The notes beneath the pieces are model-generated. The model had not been told where the DNA came from, searched no databases, and saw nothing but the letters and a program-made list of their open reading frames with translations. The position numbers were made by a program, and so were the translations under genes. Below are positions 1 through 9,404 of a DNA stretch of 64,000 bases, piece by piece; position 1 is the stretch's first letter, and every line of letters begins with the position of its first letter. The DNA is from an uncultured Amphritea sp. (GTDB lineage: Bacteria > Pseudomonadota > Gammaproteobacteria > Pseudomonadales > Balneatricaceae): positions 186,001 to 250,000 of the forward strand of contig NZ_CAKZLP010000054.1 in assembly GCF_937127095.1 (NCBI RefSeq), written 5' to 3'.

Positions 1-435
1 GTTCAGGCTCCCTGCGTACTGATTGGCATGCAGGCGGACAATACAGATCAGCCGGAGTCGGTTTATCAGGTCGGGCTTAGCGTCGACACTGAGGCAGACG
101 GGCTGGCCGTCAGCCTGGCATCCGCCTGGGTATGCACGGTCATAGAACAGCTGCTCAGCGGTATTTTCACGGTCACCGACGATGAACTGTTCCGCCACCT
201 TTACCAGCTCAGCCAGAGTGAAGGACTTGAGATTGAACCGTCGGCGGCCGCCGGATTTTCCGGCCCATCCTGGCTGACCGATACAGAACCAGGCAAAGCC
301 TACCAGCGCCAGCAACAACTTGAACCGGTGATGCACAACGCAACGCATCTGCTGTGGACCACGGGCGGTTTGTTTGTCCCGCCAGCGGAGATGCAAAAGT
401 TTCAACAACGCGGTGCGCTGCTCGTGCCTGCCTGA
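1..435 (+). CDS. dsdA: D-serine ammonia-lyase, C-terminal part (cut by window edge)
   Basis: The frame is open from the first base, so only the last 144 codons are visible. D-serine dehydratase is a cytoplasmic PLP enzyme (fold type II) that converts D-serine to pyruvate and ammonia. The visible part carries C-terminal signatures of the family as I know it: TEADGLAVS, LLSGIFTV, KIEP-like IEPSAAAGF, and a closing HLLWTTGG stretch. The PLP lysine lies in the missing N-terminal half, so activity cannot be judged. The ATG at 28 is internal, because homologous sequence continues upstream of it. It is followed by 125 bp without a clear terminator. The family is fairly certain; a related PLP lyase is the only realistic alternative. 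Confidence 0.85.
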   Translation, partial: VQAPCVLIGMQADNTDQPESVYQVGLSVDTEADGLAVSLASAWVCTVIEQLLSGIFTVTDDELFRHLYQLSQSEGLEIEPSAAAGFSGPSWLTDTEPGKAYQRQQQLEPVMHNATHLLWTTGGLFVPPAEMQKFQQRGALLVPA

Positions 436-560
436 AAGCGGTCATCCTCAACCGGTCTCGTGAGCGGACGGAGTTATCGAGAAAAAAGTCTAACGATCGT
501 TCTATCTGATCCGCTATTTCCGACTACACTTTAAGCTGAATTTGAGTGGGGATAGAGTCG

Positions 561-1676
561 ATGACAGAACTAGGACAGCCGGCAAAATTGTCATCTGAGC
601 TGATGCGACGGGTCAGCCCCGATTTTACTGCCCGCTGCCTGCCGGAAATGGCTCAACTGGAACAGCTAATCCACACCCATGCAAAACAGTTAACCGTCAG
701 AACTCTGGCCTTTGTCGAGCATCAGGCCTTACAGCTCACAGAAAGCCAGAGCGAAACTCAGTTATATAAACTACCCATCTACAGCCTGCGCCTCGGCTCA
801 GATGACCCGGCCGCGCCGACACTGGCGTTTGTCGGCGGCGTGCATGGCGTCGAACGGATCGGCACCCGCTTGTTACTCACCTTTCTCAGCTCACTGTTGC
901 AGCGGTTGCAATGGGACCGGGGGCTGAGTCATGAACTGCAACACCTGCGGCTGGTCTTTTGCCCGCTGCTGAACCCTGCCGGCATGGCACTGGGTCAGCG
1001 CAGCAATGCCAATGGCGTCGATCTGATGCGCAACTCTCCTCAAAACGCTACCGACAAAGCGACCTGGATGGTGGGGGGGCACCGGCTTAGCAACCGACTC
1101 CCCTGGTACCGCGGAGTGAAAGACAGTCCGATGGAAACCGAGGCTCAGGCGCTATGTGACTGGGTGCGGGATGAACTGTTTGACTCGCCGCTGAGTATTG
1201 TACTGGATTGTCATTCCGGTTTTGGGCTGCGCGACCGAATCTGGTTTCCGATGGCAGGCTCCCGTGCGCCATTGCACCACCGGGCAGAGATCGCCGCTCT
1301 GATTCATCTTTTTGAAACAACTAACCCCCATCATAATTACATTATCGAACCCCAGCACCACAGCTATCTCACCCACGGCGACCTATGGGATTACCTTTAT
1401 CATCAGTCGCTCAGTCTGGAGGGTAAGGTATTTCTGCCGCTGACACTGGAGATGGGCTCCTGGAGCTGGGTAAAGAAAAATCCCCGACAGTTGATCTCAT
1501 TTATGGGTCTGTTTAATCCGCTGGTACCGCATCGGGAAAAGCGTACGATGCGCCGCCATCTGCTGCTACTGGAGTTTCTGATCCGCAGCAGTTGCGCCTA
1601 CGAAGCCTGGTTGCCGGGAACCCCGATGAGCCGACTGCGCTATGAACTGGAGGCTAAGCAACGCTGGTATGGCTGA
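561..1676 (+). CDS. M14-like zinc hydrolase (carboxypeptidase / desuccinylase-aspartoacylase fold)
   Basis: The 371-residue product has the zinc site pattern of M14 peptidases and succinylglutamate desuccinylases. HGVE (HxxE) lies near residue 95, the NPAG plus NANGVDLMRN substrate-binding stretch near 140-155, the distal metal histidine in DCHSG near 220, and a candidate catalytic glutamate in LTLEMGSW near 305. No signal peptide is evident, so it is probably cytoplasmic. The substrate cannot be read from sequence; a peptide or an N-acyl amino acid is possible. I chose ATG 561, with GGGGA about 7 bases upstream, over an in-frame GTG at 546. Its last 8 bases overlap the next gene, which suggests translational coupling with the alpha/beta hydrolase. 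Confidence 0.75.
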   Translation: MTELGQPAKLSSELMRRVSPDFTARCLPEMAQLEQLIHTHAKQLTVRTLAFVEHQALQLTESQSETQLYKLPIYSLRLGSDDPAAPTLAFVGGVHGVERIGTRLLLTFLSSLLQRLQWDRGLSHELQHLRLVFCPLLNPAGMALGQRSNANGVDLMRNSPQNATDKATWMVGGHRLSNRLPWYRGVKDSPMETEAQALCDWVRDELFDSPLSIVLDCHSGFGLRDRIWFPMAGSRAPLHHRAEIAALIHLFETTNPHHNYIIEPQHHSYLTHGDLWDYLYHQSLSLEGKVFLPLTLEMGSWSWVKKNPRQLISFMGLFNPLVPHREKRTMRRHLLLLEFLIRSSCAYEAWLPGTPMSRLRYELEAKQRWYG

Positions 1677-2409
1677 ACAACACTGGATATTACTGCGTGG
1701 GCTGTGCCGGGAAAGCCGGCACTGGGACTCCTTCCCACAACAACTACAGAAACGGCTGCCAGCCACCCGGGTTAGCTGTATCGACCTGCCTGGCAATGGT
1801 AAACGTCATCAACACCCTACCCCCACCTCGGTTCAGGAACTGATCAACGATCTGCACCGCCGTCACCGCCCTGAACAACCCGTTTATCTGCTGGGTCTGT
1901 CACTGGGAGGGATGATCGCCTATCACTGGATGCAGGAATATCCCGACGACCTGCAGGGTATCGTGATGATCAACAGCAGTATGGCCCCCTGGAACGCGCC
2001 TCATCATCGGCTACAGCCGGGGGCCCTGCCAAAACTGATGCGGGCGATGCTCACCAAAGGTTACCCCCGGGAAAAAACCATCTTCGATCTGACCTGCGAA
2101 TCACAGCATTATCGTGAAGAGACGCTCTCATTCTGGCAGATGTATCAGCTGGAATATCCGGTCAGTTTCAGTAACTTCCGCCGCCAGATGCAGTTAGCCG
2201 TCACCTGTGAGGGACAACCTTACCCACCGAAAAAGCCGGTTCTGCTGGTGAGCGGTGGCAAAGATAAGCTGGTGAATCCACGCTGCTCTGAACAACTGGC
2301 CGACGCCTGGCATATGCCCCATATCCGCCACCCGGAGGCGGGTCATGACCTGCCCCACGACCAGCCGGAATGGCTAATACAGCAGATCAATCAGTGGCTA
2401 TTGAAGTAA
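1669..2409 (+). CDS. alpha/beta-fold hydrolase
   Basis: The 246-residue protein shows the alpha/beta hydrolase pattern. An oxyanion-side segment LLRGLCRESRHW lies near the N-terminus, the nucleophile elbow GLSLGG near residue 85, an acidic residue in SGGKDKLV near 205, and the histidine in EAGHDLPHD near 230. Its substrate is unknown; esters or amides are typical. The start at 1669 overlaps the upstream zinc hydrolase by 8 bp, with a GGAGG about 15 bases upstream. An ATG at 1642 would add nine residues with no better ribosome site. It converges with the LysR gene 6 bp downstream. Pairing with an M14-type enzyme suggests a two-step degradation of an acylated or esterified compound, which is inference only. 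Confidence 0.75.
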   Translation: MAEQHWILLRGLCRESRHWDSFPQQLQKRLPATRVSCIDLPGNGKRHQHPTPTSVQELINDLHRRHRPEQPVYLLGLSLGGMIAYHWMQEYPDDLQGIVMINSSMAPWNAPHHRLQPGALPKLMRAMLTKGYPREKTIFDLTCESQHYREETLSFWQMYQLEYPVSFSNFRRQMQLAVTCEGQPYPPKKPVLLVSGGKDKLVNPRCSEQLADAWHMPHIRHPEAGHDLPHDQPEWLIQQINQWLLK

Positions 2410-2415
2410 ACCGGT

Positions 2416-3348
2416 TCATTCACGCTCCTGAATATGCGCGCTCAGAAGCTCCATAAACAGATCTCTGGGCTTATTCAGCGGCCCGGAGCGACGACTGATG
2501 GCTGCCACCTGAAGGTTGTAGAAACGCTGCTCAGGCAGTAAAGCACGCATCCGCCCTTGCGCCACCCACTGCCGGGCAAATTTTTCTGCCAGAAACCCCA
2601 CATATACGCCGGACAGAATCATGGTCGCCCGGGTTTCATAATAATAGGCTTCGGCGGCTTTATTCATCTCCGCCAGCTGCAGACTGGCCTCCTGGCTGGT
2701 CAACACCCCGGCATGCACCAGCTTACACTGCTTCAGCGCATCATTCAGCAGCCGCTCATCCTGCTCATGAAACAGCGGGTGCCGATCACCGCAATAAAGC
2801 AGTGATTTATCCTTATACAGCAACAGGAAATCTAGCCCCTCAAGATCCCGGTGATGGGGAATAAAGCCTACATCCGCGTCACCGTTGATCACCCGCCGCT
2901 CGATCTCACCCAGGGGGGCGGTGTCGAAACTGATATACACATCCGGTGCCAGTGCCGCAAATTCTGCCAGCACATCGTCCAGACCGCAGCGCTCATCCAG
3001 ACTGATGGTATCGGAGGTGAGAATGCGTACCTCACCGGTCATCTGCTGATGCAGCGCATTAACGGTAGAACGAAACTCGGCCAGCCGGGAAAACAGCTGC
3101 CGGGTAGCGTTATAGATAGTCAGCCCCTCCTCTGTCAGCGCAAAACCAGAGCGTCCCCGCTGACATAGTTTAAGCTTCAGCCGCGTTTCAAGATTAGACA
3201 TATGCACCGAGATAGTTGAACGACTGATATTCAGCTCAACCTCGGCAGCCGAAAATCCACCACACTCCACCACTGTTTTAAAAACCCGCAGCAGGCGGAT
3301 CTCGTAATCCCCTACCTTGCCCATACTTTGCAGCGCTTTACCCGCCAT
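2416..3348 (-). CDS. LysR-family transcriptional regulator
   Basis: The 310-residue protein has an N-terminal winged helix-turn-helix (roughly residues 10-70, including GGFSAAEVELNISRSTISVHMSNLE) and a C-terminal LysR substrate-binding domain with TDTI- and FDTAPLGEIERRV-type segments. It is divergent from the aminotransferase at 3527, the usual arrangement for a LysR regulator and its target, so it probably controls that gene and itself in response to an amino acid or amine. I prefer ATG 3348 because AAGGTAG lies just upstream; ATG 3363 has no visible ribosome site. A third in-frame ATG near residue 9 is also possible. The inducer is unknown. Confidence 0.82.
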   Translation of the reverse strand: MAGKALQSMGKVGDYEIRLLRVFKTVVECGGFSAAEVELNISRSTISVHMSNLETRLKLKLCQRGRSGFALTEEGLTIYNATRQLFSRLAEFRSTVNALHQQMTGEVRILTSDTISLDERCGLDDVLAEFAALAPDVYISFDTAPLGEIERRVINGDADVGFIPHHRDLEGLDFLLLYKDKSLLYCGDRHPLFHEQDERLLNDALKQCKLVHAGVLTSQEASLQLAEMNKAAEAYYYETRATMILSGVYVGFLAEKFARQWVAQGRMRALLPEQRFYNLQVAAISRRSGPLNKPRDLFMELLSAHIQERE

Positions 3349-3444
3349 ATCACTACCTTGCATTAAGTTTGAATAACATCAATGTAAGCATTCAATGTTT
3401 ATTATTTATAAGACTTTAACACTGACGTTACTATGACTCCATAA

Positions 3445-3503
3445 GGCCATTACTTAAATGTGACTGTTCTATGTTGAGCTAACTTCAGCAACTGGCCATT
3501 ACT
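3445..3503. promoter_or_regulatory. direct repeat GGCCATTACT in LysR/aminotransferase promoter region
   Basis: Two identical copies of GGCCATTACT start at 3445 and 3494, both followed closely by TAA-rich sequence. They sit between the divergent LysR gene and the class III aminotransferase. The 49-bp spacing is close to five helical turns, which would put both copies on one DNA face. They could be regulator contact sites, but a classical T-N11-A LysR palindrome is not obvious. Confidence 0.35.
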
Positions 3504-3526
3504 AATAACTTAAACAGGGTTTTCCC

Positions 3527-4846
3527 ATGAGCACTAACATCAATATGGATGCGTTCTGGATGCCGTTTACGGCGAACCGGGACTTCAAAAACCAGCCGCG
3601 CATTATTGAGCGCGCCGAAGGTGTGATGTATTACACCAACGAAGGTCAGGAGATTCTGGACGCCACTGCAGGCCTGTGGTGCGTTAACGCGGGCCATGGT
3701 CGTACTGAGATCGCGGATGCGGTAAGCCAGCAGCTGCGTCATCTGGACTATGCTTCACCGTTCAATTTTGGTCACGAGATCGGCTTTGAGTTTGCTAACC
3801 GCCTGATTAAGCACACGCCAGCAGGGTTGAATAAAGTATTCTTTGCTAACTCCGGTTCCGAAGCCGTTGAGTCTGCTCTGAAGATCGCGCTGCAATACCA
3901 GAAATCACGCGGTAAAGGTGGAAAAACCAAGCTCTTCGGTCGGGAGATGGCGTACCACGGGGTTAACTTCGGTGGTATATCCGTGGGCGGCCTGACATAT
4001 AACCGCAACGGTTTTGGTCCTCTGCTGCCGGTTGATCATCTGCCCCACACACTGGATATCGCTAACAACGCGTTTAGTAAAGGTCTGCCTGAACAGGGGA
4101 TCGATAAGGCTGAAGCACTGGAACAACTGATCCACTTTCACGGCGCAGACAGCATCGCGGCGGTTATCATTGAGCCGATGAGTGGTGCCGGTGGCGTTAT
4201 TATGCCTCCTCAGGGTTACCTGAAACGGATGCGTGAGATCTGTACACAATATGACATTCTGCTGATCTTTGATGAAGTGATCACTGGCTGGGGACGCCTG
4301 GGTTCAGCTTTCGCCTCAGAAGAGTTTGATGTCATACCGGATATGATCACCTCGGCTAAAGGTATCACCAACGGTGTTATTCCTCTGGGCGCGGTCTTTG
4401 TTAAAGATGAGATCCATGATCAGATCGTCAATAACGTGGCTGTCGGCGGTATCGAGTTCTACCACGGCTATACCTATTCTGCTCACCCGGTTGCCTGTGC
4501 TGCCGGTCTGGCAACCCTGGATATCTATGAGAAAGAGGGTCTGCTGACCCGTGCCAGCGGCGAGATCGGTAAATACTTCGAACATAAACTGCACAGCCTG
4601 AACGACGCGCCAAAAGTGATCGATGTACGTAACTACGGCCTGGTCGGTGCACTACAGTTTGACCCATCGGTGGCGGCCAACGGCCCGGTCGGACTGGACT
4701 TCCAGAAAGGCTGTTATAAGCGCGGCGTGATGGTGCGGACGATGGGTAACATTGTTGCATTCTCTCCACCCCTGACCATCGAAGCCAACCATATTGACCG
4801 TCTGGTCGGCGTTCTGCGCGAGACTGCAGAGGATATGTTCGGCTGA
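3527..4846 (+). CDS. omega-amino acid:pyruvate aminotransferase (beta-alanine type)
   Basis: This 439-residue class III PLP aminotransferase transfers the amino group of an omega-amino acid (beta-alanine, possibly taurine or hypotaurine-like substrates) to pyruvate or another keto acid in the cytoplasm. The opening WMPFTANRDFK and the segments DATAGLWCVNAGHGR and ANSGSEAVESALK match beta-alanine:pyruvate transaminases as I know them. The PLP aspartate is in IFDEVITGWGR (near 250) and the Schiff-base lysine in TSAKGITNG (near 287). Length is normal for the family. It is divergent from a LysR gene, has no downstream partner, and is followed by a strong terminator. The usual partner, a methylmalonate-semialdehyde dehydrogenase, is not adjacent. 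Confidence 0.88.
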   Translation: MSTNINMDAFWMPFTANRDFKNQPRIIERAEGVMYYTNEGQEILDATAGLWCVNAGHGRTEIADAVSQQLRHLDYASPFNFGHEIGFEFANRLIKHTPAGLNKVFFANSGSEAVESALKIALQYQKSRGKGGKTKLFGREMAYHGVNFGGISVGGLTYNRNGFGPLLPVDHLPHTLDIANNAFSKGLPEQGIDKAEALEQLIHFHGADSIAAVIIEPMSGAGGVIMPPQGYLKRMREICTQYDILLIFDEVITGWGRLGSAFASEEFDVIPDMITSAKGITNGVIPLGAVFVKDEIHDQIVNNVAVGGIEFYHGYTYSAHPVACAAGLATLDIYEKEGLLTRASGEIGKYFEHKLHSLNDAPKVIDVRNYGLVGALQFDPSVAANGPVGLDFQKGCYKRGVMVRTMGNIVAFSPPLTIEANHIDRLVGVLRETAEDMFG

Positions 4847-4918
4847 GGGCAGCACTGATCAAGTTTTAAATCTGCCGGAACCGGGGAGTCGTCCCCCCAG
4901 CTAATCCGGTCTCTTTAT

Positions 4919-4951
4919 ACGGACCTTCTGTTACAGAGGTCCGTTTTTTTT
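4919..4951 (+). terminator. intrinsic terminator after the aminotransferase
   Basis: Stem ACGGACC(T)TCTGT pairs with ACAGA-GGTCCGT around a one-base loop, followed by eight T. It is a strong rho-independent terminator about 75 bp after the aminotransferase stop. Confidence 0.88.
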
Positions 4952-5011
4952 CGCTCGGAGGTGCGCTAACAACGGCCCTACAACACGCAACCCATTTAAC
5001 CGCCCTAACGA

Positions 5012-8000
5012 CTAGCCGCCAATAGCACCGCGCTGCTCATGCAGCAACTGCTCAAAATCTCCCAGACTGACCGGTTTAGAATAGAGATACCCCTGGCCAT
5101 AATCACAACCCAGCTCCTGCAGCAGCCGTTCCTGCTGTTCAGTTTCTATCCCCTCCGCAATCACTTTAATACCCAGGTTATGGGCCATCATAATGATCGC
5201 TTTACAGAGGGTGTAAGCATCAGACGTAATAGAGAGATTACGCACGAAATACTGATCAATTTTGAGATAGTCGATATCGTACTCACTGATATAGGCAAGA
5301 CTGGAATAACCGGTGCCAAAATCATCCAGCGAGACCTGTACCCCGGCATCTTTGAAGGCGATCATTTTTGCCCGAACTTCTGCAGAGGAGGTCATCATCA
5401 TCCCCTCGGTAATCTCTGCAACAATCGAATCTCCGGATAACCCCATCGACTCAAGCTGTCCAAGCCAGTCAGAGATATTGCTATCGAGACTATCAAACTG
5501 AATCGGTGACACATTCACACTGATCTGAAAGCGCGAATCATAGCGGCTCTGCAGCATCAGCACCGTTTTCGAGGCTTCTTCAAGCACCCAACTGCCAATC
5601 CCGGTGATCAGTCGGGTCTCTTCGGCGATGGCAATAAAATCTCCCGGGAACACCAGCCCCCGATGCGGATGTTGCCAGCGGATCAGCGCCTCGGCCTTAA
5701 AGATTGAACCGTCATTAAGAGATATAATAGGCTGATAATACAAAACAAACTGCTGCTCGGTGATCGCCACACGAAGGTCGCTAATCAGTTGCATCCGCTC
5801 GATCGCTTCCTGCTGCATCGCCCGGGTAAAATACTGAAAACGGTTGCGCCCTTTCTCCTTAGCAACATACATCGCCTGGTCTGCTGACTTTATAAGGTCA
5901 GCCGCATTATCCGCATCATCAGGATATAGGGTAATGCCAATACTACTGGTGATATACGCGGTTTCATCATCCAGCTGATAAGGTTCAGCTAAACTATGAA
6001 GTAACTCTTCACAGATGGAATCAACCACATGGGGATTTTTAATCTGGCTGAGGATAATGGCAAACTCATCACCGCCCTGACGCGCGACCGTATCAACCGA
6101 GCGCACACAATGCTGGATCCTCACCGCAGCCTGAGCCAGCAGTTGATCACCATATGCATGGCCAAGGGTATCGTTCACCTCTTTAAACAGATCCAGATCT
6201 AAAAACAGGATTGCGGTTGGCAGGCCGCTCCGGTCAGTGTGCTGCATCTCCTGCCTGATCCGGTCATTCAGCAATTTCCGGTTGGGCAAGCCGGTCAGCG
6301 AATCCAGATTCGCCTGTCGCCAGATAAGATCTTCCGCATTTTTTTTCTCGGTAAAGTCGATAAACATCGCCACCCGCTGCTGCGGATTACCACTACTATC
6401 AAAGACAGTATTAACGGTTAACCACTGAGGGTATATCTCACCATTCTTGCGACGATTATAGATCTCGCCCTGCCACTGACCGGTAGTATTCAGCTCGTCC
6501 CAGAAAGTCTTATAGAATTCAGGAGACTGATGGCCGGATTTAAGTACTGACGGGCGCTTACCCTGTACCTCCTCGAGGGAATATCCGGTCACTGTCGTAA
6601 ACGCTGGATTTACCCCGATAATATGACCATTAGCATCGGTCACCATCACCGCCTCACTGATCGAGCTGTAAACGATAGCCGAGAGCAGCAGCGACTCCTC
6701 CGCCAGTTCTTTCTCAGTAATATTTCGTACGACCATAATAGACTGAGTGGTTCCGGCAACCTGACTCAAACGTGCTTCAAAGTATTTCACCCCCTCAGGA
6801 AACTCGTGGCTGTATTCCCAACTCTGATAGTTTCCATCCTGTTTCATCTGGGTAAAATGGTGCTGAAATACTTCCCACTCAGCTTCAGGTAAAAGGTTGC
6901 GTATATTTTTTTTCAGAAACTGACTCGGCTGGAGATACAGATCAGATCTCTCGTTGGCTCTGAAATCAATAATCAAACCATCATTATCCAGCCGGAAATA
7001 AAGATCCGGCAGGGCATTAAAAATTGAATTAAGCTCTTCGTTTCTGGCGTTCGAAAGCTGTTCTGCGGCCAAACGTTTATGGGCCATATCGACAAACTGG
7101 TTTTGCAGCTGAAGCAACTCAGATGCGCCCTCGGCTTTAGAAAAAGCTGTGAGCTGCCCCTCGGAAAGTAAGCGTGTTGCCTGCATAAGCTGAGCAAGCG
7201 GATTAAGGATACTGCGGTTCAGCCCCTTTATCGCCACGATCAGCGCACCGCCTATCAACACAGATACAAACAACAGCGTCAGGTAAAACTGCAGGTTTGC
7301 TGCAGCGATTGCATCTCCCACCGGGATCCCGACACTCATAGAGACTGTCCGGCCCGCAGAGGTTGTATAAAGCGGAGCCGTATAAAATATCCGTCGAACT
7401 CCATCGGTTCCAGGAACAAGCAGATCTTCAGTTTTCATCCAGTCATCAGCATACTCATTTGCAGATAGCCCGAGACGATCAGGCCGGGGTGGAAAATTAG
7501 CAACCACGTTACCGTCGGCATCCAAAATAGTCGCTATAGACTTATCCGGCAGGTTTGCTTTACTTAACTGTGTACTCCACCAATCCAGTGAGACAACGGC
7601 GACGACCGCTCCCAGAACTTCGCCCTTGTCGGAAATGACCGGATAAGAAAAGTTGAGGCTCACCATCGCAGCTGCCCGATCGGTTTGAAACTCACCGATC
7701 GCAAATGTCCGGTTATTGATAGTTCTTTGAAAATAACCTCTGTCAGCAACATTTACCGCAGAGGTCAAGGGAGATGCGTTGCACAGTAGTTCACCGTCAG
7801 CCTTCGGCACCCCCAGGTTTACATAAACTGAATTGAGTCTGAGAATATCAGCTAAATATTGAGAACAGGCTGGATCTGCTGGGTTCTTGACCTGTGTATG
7901 ACTGGCTAGTTTAATCAGATAAACACGCGTATCGTCAACAAGCTTCTGCTGATGAGCCACTGTATGATCAACGACTAACGCGGCATGGGCACGGCTCTTC

Positions 8001-8125
8001 TCAATGACGCTCTCTCGTTCCTCCTCAGCATGATAAAAAACCACAACTAAACCGGGCAGTGCTACCAACAAAAACAACCCCAGAATGCGGTTTCTCAACG
8101 AGTTGAACATTGATCGTTTTTCCAT
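5012..8125 (-). CDS. membrane sensor: Cache-HAMP-PAS-PAS-GGDEF-EAL (c-di-GMP turnover)
   Basis: The 1037-residue protein runs: membrane segment near 12-32, periplasmic double-Cache-like domain (about 35-285), second membrane segment (about 290-310), HAMP (to about 365), two PAS domains (about 375-480 and 490-605), GGDEF (about 620-780) and EAL (about 790-1030). The cyclase motif is an intact GGDEF, with an RSVD inhibitory site five residues before it. The phosphodiesterase motifs are intact: EALIRW, VNVSP, ITEG, DDFGTG, KID, AEGIE. It could therefore make or degrade c-di-GMP in response to an extracellular ligand. ATG 8125 is preferred over TTG 8131; an ATG at 8110 is also possible. It is a single gene flanked by the aminotransferase terminator and the divergent DUF1003 gene. 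Confidence 0.9.
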   Translation of the reverse strand: MEKRSMFNSLRNRILGLFLLVALPGLVVVFYHAEEERESVIEKSRAHAALVVDHTVAHQQKLVDDTRVYLIKLASHTQVKNPADPACSQYLADILRLNSVYVNLGVPKADGELLCNASPLTSAVNVADRGYFQRTINNRTFAIGEFQTDRAAAMVSLNFSYPVISDKGEVLGAVVAVVSLDWWSTQLSKANLPDKSIATILDADGNVVANFPPRPDRLGLSANEYADDWMKTEDLLVPGTDGVRRIFYTAPLYTTSAGRTVSMSVGIPVGDAIAAANLQFYLTLLFVSVLIGGALIVAIKGLNRSILNPLAQLMQATRLLSEGQLTAFSKAEGASELLQLQNQFVDMAHKRLAAEQLSNARNEELNSIFNALPDLYFRLDNDGLIIDFRANERSDLYLQPSQFLKKNIRNLLPEAEWEVFQHHFTQMKQDGNYQSWEYSHEFPEGVKYFEARLSQVAGTTQSIMVVRNITEKELAEESLLLSAIVYSSISEAVMVTDANGHIIGVNPAFTTVTGYSLEEVQGKRPSVLKSGHQSPEFYKTFWDELNTTGQWQGEIYNRRKNGEIYPQWLTVNTVFDSSGNPQQRVAMFIDFTEKKNAEDLIWRQANLDSLTGLPNRKLLNDRIRQEMQHTDRSGLPTAILFLDLDLFKEVNDTLGHAYGDQLLAQAAVRIQHCVRSVDTVARQGGDEFAIILSQIKNPHVVDSICEELLHSLAEPYQLDDETAYITSSIGITLYPDDADNAADLIKSADQAMYVAKEKGRNRFQYFTRAMQQEAIERMQLISDLRVAITEQQFVLYYQPIISLNDGSIFKAEALIRWQHPHRGLVFPGDFIAIAEETRLITGIGSWVLEEASKTVLMLQSRYDSRFQISVNVSPIQFDSLDSNISDWLGQLESMGLSGDSIVAEITEGMMMTSSAEVRAKMIAFKDAGVQVSLDDFGTGYSSLAYISEYDIDYLKIDQYFVRNLSITSDAYTLCKAIIMMAHNLGIKVIAEGIETEQQERLLQELGCDYGQGYLYSKPVSLGDFEQLLHEQRGAIGG

Positions 8126-8328
8126 GTACAAGAAACACTCTTAAGAGTACAAATTTTCACATAGCGGTTAACTATTTTTTACTATCAGTTTAAGGATACA
8201 AGCTATCGACAAACAAGCAGGCAATTTTTCAGGAAGAATCCGTTATCATGTGATCTGCATCATGGCTCAACGGCATGAAAGTCAGATAAGACAAACTGAA
8301 AAGCCTGGATCAATCATTGGAAACCCCT

Positions 8329-8844
8329 ATGAAACGCTATTTTGAAAATCTGGCAAAAGCACTGCTGGGGCAAAGCTATAGTTCGCTGGCCGAAAATGAG
8401 CAGAAAGTCATCAACAGTATTGCCGAGCACACCACTGTTTCTGAAAACGTCAACCACGCCTACAGTGACAGTCTGACGACCGGACAGAAAATTGCAGATA
8501 TGGTCGCCCGTTTTGGGGGCTCCTGGTGGTTTATCAGTCTCTTTTTTTTGTTTATCATCGCCTGGATTGCCACCAATACCTTTCTGTTGATGGATAAGCC
8601 TTTTGATCCCTACCCTTATATATTGCTGAATCTCGGGCTATCAAGCCTTGCCGCATTTCAGGCGCCGATCATTATGATGTCGCAAAACCGTCAGGCCGCA
8701 AAAGACCGGATCAAGCAGGACGCCACCTATGAGATCAACCTGAAACTTGAATTGCAGATCATGCGCCTGCATACCAAACTGGACGAGCTGAGTGTAGCCG
8801 TCGAAAAAACAGCCGTTCAAAACCCGGAGACCAAAGAGGAATGA
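8329..8844 (+). CDS. DUF1003 membrane protein
   Basis: The 171-residue protein has the features of DUF1003: GGSWWFISLFFLF opening the first membrane segment (near 60), a DPYPYILLNLGLSSLAAFQAP second segment (near 90-110), then IIMMSQNRQAAKDR and a charged, probably coiled-coil tail. The function of the family is not established. A TTG at 8317 would add four residues; ATG 8329 is the more likely start. It overlaps the MscS-like gene by 4 bp (ATGA), so the two are translationally coupled. The pairing of a two-segment membrane protein with a minimal mechanosensitive channel suggests a role in envelope or osmotic stress, which is inference. Confidence 0.85.
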   Translation: MKRYFENLAKALLGQSYSSLAENEQKVINSIAEHTTVSENVNHAYSDSLTTGQKIADMVARFGGSWWFISLFFLFIIAWIATNTFLLMDKPFDPYPYILLNLGLSSLAAFQAPIIMMSQNRQAAKDRIKQDATYEINLKLELQIMRLHTKLDELSVAVEKTAVQNPETKEE

Positions 8845-9404
8845 AATACCTTATTGTCTTAGCACTGATTATCACCTACACCATCGCACTCCGTTTTATC
8901 AATCGAAACATCAATCGATTAGGGGAGCTCAAAGGTACAGATCAGTACCGTATCAAATACATTGCCAAAACACTCAATATCGCCCTGACACTGCTGTTTT
9001 TTACTTTGCTGGCACTGCTGCTGGGTATCCACTACACCCAGCTATCGGTATTTCTATCATCGGTATTTGCCGTTATCGGTGTGGCTATGTTTGCGCAGTG
9101 GTCAATTCTGAGCAACATCACCGCCAGCCTTATTATCTTCTTTGGCTTTCCCTATCGGGTTGGCGACTATATTAAAATTGTCGAGAAGGACGAAGATATC
9201 AGCGGCATCGTCGATGAGATCACCCTGTTTCATGTCATAATCCGCAGGGATGGCGAGATAATCACCTACCCGAACACACTGATTCTACAGAAAGCGGTGA
9301 TCAAGTTTGATGATAATGTCGATCCGGATAAAACGTTGCCAACCAAAGCAGCTCCCTCAGTCAGCGGAACAACGCCGGCAGACACTATCTCAAAAGAGAC
9401 TTAA
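8841..9404 (+). CDS. small MscS-type mechanosensitive channel protein
   Basis: The 187-residue protein has three hydrophobic stretches (about 2-20, 45-65 and 68-90) followed by an MscS beta domain: AQWSILSNITASLIIFFGFPYRVGDYIKI is the pore-helix to beta-domain transition, then DEITLFHVIIRRDGEIITYPNTLIL. E. coli MscS is about 286 residues, so this is a minimal member that lacks the large C-terminal cage and ends in a Thr/Pro/Ser-rich tail. It would sit in the inner membrane and release solutes on hypo-osmotic shock. Coupling to the DUF1003 gene is by a 4-bp overlap. Its stop overlaps the stop of the convergent PuuR-like gene by 4 bp. Confidence 0.85.
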   Translation: MKYLIVLALIITYTIALRFINRNINRLGELKGTDQYRIKYIAKTLNIALTLLFFTLLALLLGIHYTQLSVFLSSVFAVIGVAMFAQWSILSNITASLIIFFGFPYRVGDYIKIVEKDEDISGIVDEITLFHVIIRRDGEIITYPNTLILQKAVIKFDDNVDPDKTLPTKAAPSVSGTTPADTISKET

